Shown: in pieces, positions 1 through 5,165 of the stretch
Layout of the letters: every line of letters starts with the position of its first letter
How positions within the stretch are numbered: the first letter of the stretch is position 1
Assembly: GCA_025454095.1 (NCBI GenBank)
Contig: JALOPC010000056.1
Span: forward strand, 1 to 7,968
Reading direction: 5' to 3'
Length of the DNA: 7,968 nt
Source: Syntrophales bacterium
GTDB taxonomy: Bacteria; Desulfobacterota; Syntrophia; Syntrophales; UBA2192
Position numbers and translations under genes: made by a program
The notes under the pieces: model-generated
Told to the model about the DNA's origin: nothing
The model's input: the letters and a program-made list of their open reading frames with translations, nothing else
Database searches by the model: none

Positions 1-51
1 GACGTTGAGAAGTTAAGAGGGTGTGAAGGTAAGAAAAGATCGGAAATCGTT

Positions 52-60
52 GAGGAAGAG
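52..60 (+). promoter_or_regulatory. Ribosome binding site that decides the start at 65
   Basis: GAGGAAGAG, with the GAGGA core ending 8 bases before ATG 65. It favours this start over the in-frame GTG at 23, whose purine run (AGAGGG) lies about one base from the codon, too close for normal pairing with 16S rRNA. Confidence 0.55.
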
Positions 61-64
61 TTTT

Positions 65-796
65 ATGGCGAAGGCACCGAAGACACCGCAGGAGGTTTTC
101 CCCGAGTTCCTCGGGGATCTCAAGGGGCTGTACGGGGGCGCGCTGCAGTCCGTGATCCTCTACGGGAGCGGCGCCCGGGGGGATTACGTGCCGGGGAAGT
201 CGGACATCAACTTCCTCGTCGTCCTCGCGCAGGAGGCCCCGGGGGACCTCGAGAAGGCCCTGCCGCTCGTCCCGAAATGGAAGAAACGGGCGGTGGCCGT
301 ACCGCTGTTCATGACGAAGGCATTCATCGGCTCCTCCCTCGACGTCTACCCCGTCGAGTTCCTGAACATGAAGCGCCACTACGAGGTCGCGTTCGGCGAG
401 GACGTGTTCCGGGACCTGGTTTTCGACCGGGAATCCCTCCGGCGCCAGTGCGAGAGGGAGCTGAAGGGCAAGCGGATGCTGCTGCGCACCGGCCTTCTCT
501 CCACGGAAGGCCGGGCCGAGGACCTGAGGCGGCTGATGGCTGCGTCGATCACGGCCTTCCTGTCCGTCTTCGCGGCGCTGCTCGAGATCAAGGGAACGGC
601 GATCCCCGGCTCCCGGCGGGAAATCGTGTCCGCCGTGGCCGAGGCATACGGCTTCCGCGCCGAACCCTTCCTGCAGTGCATCGACCTGCGCGAGGGGAAG
701 AAGGACGTGCCGCTCGCGGAGCTGAAGGAGACGTTCAAATCCTACACGGAGCAGATCGAGAAGCTGATCGGGGCCATCGACAAGCTCGCGGCCTGA
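65..796 (+). CDS. Nucleotidyltransferase-fold domain protein
   Basis: A 243-residue protein of the polymerase-beta-like nucleotidyltransferase superfamily. Residues 33-53 carry the fold's signature: YGSGARGD (33-40), then SDINFLVV (46-53). In active members the second half reads SDxD; here Asp47 is kept but the next acidic position is Asn49. A possible third carboxylate lies in the next strand (Asp93 or Glu98 in LDVYPVEF). Residues ~125-243 are predicted mostly helical, as in nucleotidyltransferases with a C-terminal helical domain, but I do not recognise that part. Substrate unknown; likely cytoplasmic, since there is no signal peptide or clear membrane segment. The ATG at 65 is preferred because GAGGA (52-56) sits 8 bases upstream; an in-frame GTG at 23 would add 14 basic residues, but its only purine run touches the start. 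The domain is confident, the activity is not. Confidence 0.8.
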   Translation: MAKAPKTPQEVFPEFLGDLKGLYGGALQSVILYGSGARGDYVPGKSDINFLVVLAQEAPGDLEKALPLVPKWKKRAVAVPLFMTKAFIGSSLDVYPVEFLNMKRHYEVAFGEDVFRDLVFDRESLRRQCERELKGKRMLLRTGLLSTEGRAEDLRRLMAASITAFLSVFAALLEIKGTAIPGSRREIVSAVAEAYGFRAEPFLQCIDLREGKKDVPLAELKETFKSYTEQIEKLIGAIDKLAA

Positions 797-809
797 GCAG
801 AAATCCGCG

Positions 810-846
810 TCTCTACACCCCTGCTGCATGGGGGATGCAATAGAGA
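810..846 (+). other. Compound stem-loop between the nucleotidyltransferase and lemA
   Basis: The outer arms TCTCTA (810-815) and TAGAGA (841-846) are perfect complements. Inside them TGCAT (825-829) pairs with ATGCA (835-839) across a GGGGG loop; alternatively CCCC (818-821) could pair with part of the G run. The structure starts 14 bases after the stop codon at 796 and is followed by only three T residues. It could be a weak terminator for the upstream gene or an RNA-processing structure ahead of lemA. The pairing is seen in the sequence; the function is inferred. Confidence 0.35.
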
Positions 847-908
847 TTTGACCGGATAGACCGTGCAAACGAAATAACCGAAACAGACGAGTTTCCGCAG
901 GAGGTCAT

Positions 909-1478
909 ATGGCAAAGAAAGGACTCTGGATTGCACTGGCCGTTGTGGCCGTCATCGCCGTCTCGCTCTACGGCTTCGTCAAGGGGACGTACAACGATTT
1001 CGTCACCCTCGACGAGAAGGTCAAGTCCTCGTGGGCGCAGGTGGAGAACCAGCTCCAGCGGCGATACGACCTGATCCCGAACCTCGTGGAGACGGTGAAG
1101 GGCTACGCCAAGCAGGAGAAGGATGTCTTCGTCGAGGTGACCAACGCCCGGTCGAAAGTGGGCGGCGCGGGGACGATCCCGGACAAGATCCAGGCCAACA
1201 ACGAACTCTCCTCGGCGCTGAGCCGCCTGCTCGTCGTCGTGGAGAACTACCCCGAGCTGAAGTCCAACCAGAACTTCCTCAAGCTGCAGGACGAGCTGGC
1301 CGGCACGGAAAACCGGATCGCCACGGAGAGGCGGCGCTACAACGAGGCCGTCCAGGGCTACAACGTCAAGATCCGCAGCTTCCCGGCAAACCTCCTGGCG
1401 GGCCTCTTCGGGTTTTCCCAGGCGGCCTTCTTCGAGGCGCCCGCGGCGGCCAAGACGGCCCCGCAGGTGAAGTTCTAG
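909..1478 (+). CDS. lemA: LemA family protein
   Basis: A 189-residue LemA-family membrane protein. It has one N-terminal membrane segment (about residues 5-23) with a short lysine-containing N-terminus, then a long, mostly helical domain expected to lie outside the cytoplasm. The family's conserved block is clear: YNDFVTLDEKVKSSWAQVE (28-46), then QLQRRYDLIPNLVETVKGY (48-66). Further helical family motifs follow: YPELKSNQNFLKLQDEL (114-130), ENRIATERRRYNEAVQGYN (134-152) and IRSFPANLLAGLFGF (155-169). Length and motifs are normal for LemA, and no residue appears lost. The start is fixed by AGGAGGT (899-905) just before ATG 909. The biochemical role of LemA proteins is not settled. In many genomes lemA sits beside a gene for a TPM-domain (YgcG-like) protein; here its partner is the lipoprotein gene 31 bases downstream, probably cotranscribed. 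Confidence 0.95.
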   Translation: MAKKGLWIALAVVAVIAVSLYGFVKGTYNDFVTLDEKVKSSWAQVENQLQRRYDLIPNLVETVKGYAKQEKDVFVEVTNARSKVGGAGTIPDKIQANNELSSALSRLLVVVENYPELKSNQNFLKLQDELAGTENRIATERRRYNEAVQGYNVKIRSFPANLLAGLFGFSQAAFFEAPAAAKTAPQVKF

Positions 1479-1509
1479 CGACCGGGGGCCGCGATCGGGG
1501 GGCGGTGAG

Positions 1510-2037
1510 ATGACAAGACGGGCTATTGCCCTGCTGCTGGGTATGATGCTCGCGCTGGCCGGGTGCGAGTCGTCGCCGTGGAAGGACTTCCACTCGAAGG
1601 AGGGAGGGTTCTCGGTGTCCATGCCGGGCACGCCGGTCGAGAAACGGCAGGCCTATCACACCCAGGCCGGTCCCGTGGAGGCGCACTTCTTCACGGTGGA
1701 GGCGGATCGGGGCAGCCTCGTCTACATGGTCGTCTACGGGGACTACCCCGAGGCCCTCATGGCGGCGGACGACAGGGAGATGCTGCTCGATGCGGCGCGC
1801 GACGGCGCCGTGGGTAACATCCAGGGCACCCTGCTCGGCGAGCGCGGCGTTTCGATGGGGGGCCACCCCGGGCGGGAGCTGCAGGTGCTGTCCTCCGACG
1901 GGAGGCTCGCCCTGCAGATGCGCATCTACCTGGTGAAAAGCAGGCAGTACCAGGTGGTGGCGGTGATGCCGAAGGAGGCGCGATCCACGGCGGACCGGGA
2001 CCGGTTTCTCGACTCGTTCAGGCTTACGGGGAACTGA
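1510..2037 (+). CDS. Small lipoprotein with a PsbP/Mog1-like look
   Basis: A 175-residue predicted lipoprotein. The N-terminus MTRRAIALLLGMMLALAGC has basic residues, a hydrophobic core and a lipobox (LALAGC) with the lipidated Cys at 19; Glu follows it, so outer-membrane sorting is likely by the E. coli +2 rule. The mature part begins with a W-x-x-F motif and EGGFSVSMPGTPVE (31-44), an opening seen in PsbP/Mog1-like (DUF1795-type) proteins, and ends with RDRFLDSFRLTG, the closing helix/strand typical of that group. I place it there on pattern only; no function is assigned. GGTGAG lies immediately before ATG 1510. It follows lemA by 31 bases on the same strand and is probably in the same transcript. 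Its stop is 6 bases from that of the converging Nudix gene, with no terminator hairpin seen between them. Confidence 0.8.
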   Translation: MTRRAIALLLGMMLALAGCESSPWKDFHSKEGGFSVSMPGTPVEKRQAYHTQAGPVEAHFFTVEADRGSLVYMVVYGDYPEALMAADDREMLLDAARDGAVGNIQGTLLGERGVSMGGHPGRELQVLSSDGRLALQMRIYLVKSRQYQVVAVMPKEARSTADRDRFLDSFRLTGN

Positions 2038-2043
2038 GACGGG

Positions 2044-2883
2044 TCACTCCTGGTCGGGCCACGAGTAGACCGGGGGGCGGCGATCGAAGACGGTCCCGTC
2101 GGGCATGACCTCCACGTCGGCGCCGCCGATCCGCCGGATCTTCGTCAGGTTGGCGGGCACCTGCCGTTTCCTTGCCGCGGCGAGGGCCTCTTCAACGGTC
2201 TTGAACCGGGAGATCTCGACAAGGGTCATGATCTGGGGCAGGACCATGCCGATCCTGCCCTTTTCGTATGCCTCGAGGGCTGCGGACGGCCGCATCCACA
2301 GATGCTCCGTCAGCTCCACGCCGTCGTGCGCGACGGCCTGGTCGGCGGCGGCCTCGGCCACGAAGAACCTCACGTCGTAGCGCAGCGGCAGGGGCTCGGG
2401 CGTGATCCAGTGCGAAAAGTAATGGAGGCGGTCGAGGGGCAGGACGAGGTCCTCCTTCTCGAGCATCTCGTGGAATTTCATCGCGCCCTTGTTGAGCGCC
2501 CGCCTGTAGCTGCAGAACCTCGCGCGCTCCTCCTCCGTCCGGATCGTCACGGGGGACCCGTCGCGCCGCAGGGCGATCAGCATCCCCACTTCCTCGAAGC
2601 TCTCCCGGATCCCCGCGACCCACGCGCCGAGGGCTTTCTCGGGACGGGACATGTCGGGCAGGATTTCCGAAGCCCGCGCACGGTCGATCCCCCGGCAGAA
2701 GCGCTCGGTGCGGGGTTCGTAGTCCTCGGCATCGAGGATGCCGCCCGGGTATACGTGGTAGCCCGGCACGAACCGGCTGCGGCGGTTGCGCAGGACCATC
2801 AGGACTTCGATGTCCGTCACTGTCGCGTTTCGATAGGGCCGCAGCAGCATGACCGTGGCGGCGTCGGTGGGTGTTGCGTACAT
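2044..2883 (-). CDS. NUDT19-like Nudix hydrolase (probable CoA/acyl-CoA diphosphatase)
   Basis: A 279-residue Nudix hydrolase. The two halves of the Nudix box are YPGGILDAED (45-54) and IRESFEEVGMLI (92-103), which supplies the RExxEExGU metal-binding part. Between them are about 31 residues more than the canonical box allows. A split Nudix box, plus HWITPEPLPLRYDVRFFVA (158-176), matches the NUDT19 subfamily, whose mammalian member cleaves coenzyme A and acyl-CoAs to 3',5'-ADP and (acyl-)phosphopantetheine. Such an enzyme would tune CoA pools in the cytoplasm. No signal peptide or membrane segment is seen. The C-terminal part (about 205-279) is helical and ends in PPVYSWPDQE. ATG 2883 has only a weak upstream purine run (GAAAGG, about 10 bases away). 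A good promoter and a 5' hairpin precede it, so it is probably monocistronic. Family call is strong; substrate is inferred. Confidence 0.88.
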   Translation of the reverse strand: MYATPTDAATVMLLRPYRNATVTDIEVLMVLRNRRSRFVPGYHVYPGGILDAEDYEPRTERFCRGIDRARASEILPDMSRPEKALGAWVAGIRESFEEVGMLIALRRDGSPVTIRTEEERARFCSYRRALNKGAMKFHEMLEKEDLVLPLDRLHYFSHWITPEPLPLRYDVRFFVAEAAADQAVAHDGVELTEHLWMRPSAALEAYEKGRIGMVLPQIMTLVEISRFKTVEEALAAARKRQVPANLTKIRRIGGADVEVMPDGTVFDRRPPVYSWPDQE

Positions 2884-2904
2884 GGGGGTCGGGCCTTTCT
2901 TCGG

Positions 2905-2925
2905 AAAAAAGGGCTTTTTCAGCCC
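2905..2925 (-). other. Hairpin plus U-run at the 5' end of the Nudix leader
   Basis: Read on the minus strand: GGGCT (2925-2921), loop GAAAA, AGCCC (2915-2911), then six T (2910-2905). The form is that of a small intrinsic terminator, but it falls at the predicted transcription start of the Nudix gene, so it may be a 5' stabilising hairpin or an early-termination element. The 5-bp stem is short for an efficient terminator. Confidence 0.45.
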
Positions 2926-2931
2926 GTCCCT

Positions 2932-2960
2932 ATCATAGGCAGTGTGCCGGGGTTTGTAAA
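2932..2960 (-). promoter_or_regulatory. Sigma-70-type promoter for the Nudix gene
   Basis: On the minus strand TTTACA (2960-2955) is followed after exactly 17 bases by TATGAT (2937-2932). Each hexamer matches the consensus at 5 of 6 positions. Transcription would start near 2925, giving a leader of about 42 bases before the Nudix ATG at 2883. Confidence 0.65.
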
Positions 2961-3013
2961 GCCCGCGATTCGTCCCTGCCGGCCGGGGCGCCAGGCGGTT
3001 CGGCAGATCGTTC

Positions 3014-3042
3014 TTGACTTTGCCCGGCGATCTACTTAGACT
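3014..3042 (+). promoter_or_regulatory. Sigma-70-type promoter for the beta-barrel gene
   Basis: TTGACT (3014-3019) is followed after 17 bases by TAGACT (3037-3042), matching consensus at 5/6 and 4/6 positions. Transcription would start near 3049, leaving an unusually long leader of about 115 bases before ATG 3164. It is back to back with the Nudix promoter, about 55 bases away. Confidence 0.55.
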
Positions 3043-3163
3043 TTTTTACGTCGCCGGGAGCACGTCCGTCATTGTCCGGCAACATATCAACCCCGTTTTA
3101 ACACCCTGTCGATGCGGTTATTGGTGCATCCAACGCGCAAACATCCATGAAAGGAGGGGTCCT

Positions 3164-3766
3164 ATGAAAAAGATGTTTTCATGCGTCCTGGTGCTCGCGC
3201 TGTCGGGAATGCTCTTCTTCGCACCGCCCCCGGCCGCAACGGCGGCCGAGGCGGGTCCGTTCTACGTGGGCCTGTTCGGAGGGTACGTCATGCCGGACGA
3301 CCTCGAGAACGGCGCAGACATCAGTCTCGACAACAGCTGGGCGCTCGGGGTCAAGGGCGGGTACATCGTCCCCGCCTTCAAGTGGCTGGCCGTCGAGCTG
3401 GAGTATGCCTACCTGGCGGAACAGGACCTCGATCAGGCCGGGTACGCCGGGGATTTCAAGGCGAGCAACCTGATGCTCAACTTCGTTCTCCGATACCCCG
3501 AGGGGAAGTTTCACCCGTACATCGGCGCCGGCATCGGCTGGTCGTGGGGGGAGCTGAACGTAACGGGGCCCGGGGGTGCCGTCGATGACACGGACAACGC
3601 CCTCGCCTGGCAACTGCTGCTCGGTGTCAATTTCGAGATCACCCGCAACTGGTCGGCCGATCTCTCCTATCGCTACCTGAGGGCGGAATACGAATTTGGC
3701 AGCGGCGGCAGCGACACCACCTCCACGAACCACATGTTCCTGATCGGGGTCAACTTTCACTTCTGA
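3164..3766 (+). CDS. Outer-membrane beta-barrel protein (OmpA/OmpW-like small porin fold)
   Basis: A 200-residue exported protein. Residues 1-27 form a Sec signal peptide: MKK, hydrophobic core LVLALSGMLFF, and a probable cut at ATA|AE after 27 (AEA|GP after 30 is the alternative). The mature part shows alternating polar/hydrophobic strands typical of an eight-stranded barrel: GPFYVGLFGGYV (31-42), NSWALGVKGGYIV, KWLAVELEYAYL, ASNLMLNFVLRYP, FHPYIGAGIGWSWG, ALAWQLLLGVNFEI, WSADLSYRYLRAEYEF and HMFLIGVNFHF. The C-terminal Phe200 is the usual signal for insertion by the BAM complex. It resembles the OMP_b-brl group (OmpW/opacity-protein-like). Substrate or binding partner cannot be read. The start is fixed by AAGGAGGGG (3151-3159) 4 bases before ATG 3164; the reading frame is open upstream, but no better start is seen. 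It has its own promoter and terminator, so it is probably transcribed alone. Confidence 0.88.
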   Translation: MKKMFSCVLVLALSGMLFFAPPPAATAAEAGPFYVGLFGGYVMPDDLENGADISLDNSWALGVKGGYIVPAFKWLAVELEYAYLAEQDLDQAGYAGDFKASNLMLNFVLRYPEGKFHPYIGAGIGWSWGELNVTGPGGAVDDTDNALAWQLLLGVNFEITRNWSADLSYRYLRAEYEFGSGGSDTTSTNHMFLIGVNFHF

Positions 3767-3791
3767 GAAGCAGGCCGGGACGATCACCGGC

Positions 3792-3823
3792 AAAAGAGGG
3801 GGCCGGCGAGGCCCCCTCTTTTT
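3792..3823. terminator. Bidirectional Rho-independent terminator
   Basis: A perfect inverted repeat has arms 3792-3804 and 3811-3823, centred on the loop region 3805-3810, with GAGGGGGCC pairing to GGCCCCCTC. A run of T (3819-3823) follows on the plus strand and a matching A run (3792-3795) gives TTTT on the minus strand. It lies 25 bases after the beta-barrel stop and 22 bases beyond the stop of the methyltransferase on the other strand, so it can end both transcripts. Confidence 0.92.
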
Positions 3824-3845
3824 GCATCCCGCCTGCCGTCCCGCT

Positions 3846-5015
3846 TCAGCGCTTGACGAACAGAGAAACGCACTCGATGTGCTTGGTCTGCGGGAACATG
3901 TCCACGGGCCTCACGGTGACGAGATCGAAGCCCCCGTCGACGAGCAGGCGGGCGTCGCGGGCCAGCGTCCCCGGGTCGCAGGAGACGTAGACGATCCTCG
4001 AGGGGCCAATCCCGGCCACGAGATCGAGCACTTCCCGCTCGCAGCCCGCCCTCGGGGGATCGAGGACGACCGCATCGGCTTTCCCCCGGCTGCCGCCGAA
4101 TTCACGCTCCAGGACATCCCTCACGTCGCCGTCATGGAAGACGGCGTTTTCAATCCCGTGCCTCTCCGCGTTGAGCCGGGCGCACTCGACGGCCTCGCCG
4201 TCGATTTCGATGCCCACGAGCCGGCTGCAGGAGGGGGCGAGGAAGAGAGAGAAGAGGCCCGAGCCGCAGTACAGGTCGAGCACCGTTTCGCCGGGCCGCA
4301 CCCCGGCAAGCTCGACCACGCAGTCGACGAGGCGGGCGGTCAGTGCCGTGTTGGCCTGGAAGAACCCCTCGAGCGGGACGAGGATCTCGCGGTCCTTCAC
4401 GACCCGTACGGCGTGATTCTCGTCGCCGCGGCCCGTGAGGGACCACACGATGTAGCGGTCCACCCGCGGGGGCGCGTGGGTGGGCCTGCGCAGGTAGGCG
4501 AGCTGTTCGTTGACGGACTCCTCCATGATGGCGCAGCGCTCGATGTCGACGAGGCGGCTGCCCCCCGTGTCCATGAACCCGACGCGGTGGCCGCCGTCGC
4601 GCGCCCGCTCCACGTGGAACTCGCCCTTGGCCCGGTACCCGTACGGGGCGGGCGAGGCGATGGCCGGCTCGACGGGCGCGGTTTCGAACTTCCCGATCCG
4701 CGCAAAGGCCTCTGCCACCTGCCGGGCTTTCATGTCGAGCTGTTTCTCATACCCGATGTGCTGGTAATCGCATCCCCCGCAGCGCCGGAAGTACGGGCAG
4801 GGGGGCTCCACCCGGTCGGCGGACGGCGCGATCAGTTTCCTCACCCGGCCGCGCAGGAACCGCTTCTTCGCCTCCCGGATCTCCACCTCGGCCACGTCGC
4901 CCGCTGCGGTGAAGGGCACAAAGACGACGAGGTTCTCCACGCGGCCGAGCCCCTCGCCGCCGAATGCGACCGTTTCGATCGTCAGCGTGACGATATCCCC
5001 TTTGCGAATAGACAT
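3846..5015 (-). CDS. TRAM-domain iron-sulfur RNA (uracil-5-)-methyltransferase, RlmD/RumA family
   Basis: A 389-residue SAM-dependent enzyme that makes 5-methyluridine in RNA; 23S rRNA is the likely target by family. Residues ~1-60 are the TRAM RNA-binding domain (GFGGEGLGR-like at 18-25). A [4Fe-4S] site is formed by Cys73, Cys79, Cys82 (C-x5-C-x2-C) and Cys161. The methyltransferase fold has GFFQAN (217-222), the SAM loop VLDLYCGSGLFS (245-256), GIEID (268-272) and VLDPPRAGC (317-325). The catalytic Cys346 lies in VSCDPGTLARD, and a Glu at 381 (HIECVSLF) fits the general base. All key residues are intact and length is typical. The start at 5015 has AAAGGGGA 5 bases upstream; an in-frame ATG at 5036 lies before the predicted transcription start. 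Assignment to RlmD, RlmC or RlmCD specificity cannot be made from sequence alone, so no symbol is given. Confidence 0.94.
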   Translation of the reverse strand: MSIRKGDIVTLTIETVAFGGEGLGRVENLVVFVPFTAAGDVAEVEIREAKKRFLRGRVRKLIAPSADRVEPPCPYFRRCGGCDYQHIGYEKQLDMKARQVAEAFARIGKFETAPVEPAIASPAPYGYRAKGEFHVERARDGGHRVGFMDTGGSRLVDIERCAIMEESVNEQLAYLRRPTHAPPRVDRYIVWSLTGRGDENHAVRVVKDREILVPLEGFFQANTALTARLVDCVVELAGVRPGETVLDLYCGSGLFSLFLAPSCSRLVGIEIDGEAVECARLNAERHGIENAVFHDGDVRDVLEREFGGSRGKADAVVLDPPRAGCEREVLDLVAGIGPSRIVYVSCDPGTLARDARLLVDGGFDLVTVRPVDMFPQTKHIECVSLFVKR

Positions 5016-5037
5016 GCATTTCCCCTTTCGTCGCATC

Positions 5038-5066
5038 ACTATAGCAGGGAATCCCCGGGCGGGCAA
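5038..5066 (-). promoter_or_regulatory. Sigma-70-type promoter for the RNA methyltransferase
   Basis: On the minus strand TTGCCC (5066-5061) is followed after 17 bases by TATAGT (5043-5038), matching consensus at 4/6 and 5/6. Transcription would start near 5031, which gives a leader of only about 16 bases holding the ribosome site and rules out the ATG at 5036 as a start. Confidence 0.55.
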
Positions 5067-5114
5067 AGGGAAGTCCCGGCGGCCCGAAATGCCCGTGATT
5101 CCGGAGCCCTTTGC

Positions 5115-5143
5115 TTGACAGTCTTTCTTACTCTGTGTTACCG
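5115..5143 (+). promoter_or_regulatory. Candidate promoter for the rhomboid gene
   Basis: A perfect -35 hexamer TTGACA (5115-5120) is followed at 17 bases by TTACCG (5138-5143), a poor -10; TGTTAC at 5136-5141 is an alternative with 15-base spacing. The position, about 20-25 bases before ATG 5166 and divergent from the methyltransferase promoter, supports it. The weak -10 could mean an activator is needed. Confidence 0.4.
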
Positions 5144-5165
5144 TTCCCGGAACTGTGAGGCATAG

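Noticed and set aside
1..64. Possible end of an upstream gene or a tRNA at the window start.
   Set aside because: One frame is open but too short to recognise, and the stretch is A-rich compared with the coding DNA; no tRNA-like pairing is visible.
848..876. Possible promoter for lemA: TTGACC with a hexamer 17-18 bases downstream.
   Set aside because: The -35 is good but the -10 candidates (GAAATA or AAATAA) match consensus at only about 2 of 6 positions.
813..1631. Minus-strand open frame opposite lemA.
   Set aside because: Repetitive Leu/Arg/Val/Asp composition and no ribosome site; lemA on the other strand is unmistakable.
3822..5165. Long plus-strand open frame (447 codons) opposite the methyltransferase gene.
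   Set aside because: It is antisense to a gene with complete catalytic and iron-sulfur motifs, and its translation is rich in Arg, Gly, Pro, Asp and His with no domain. High-GC coding DNA commonly gives such frames.
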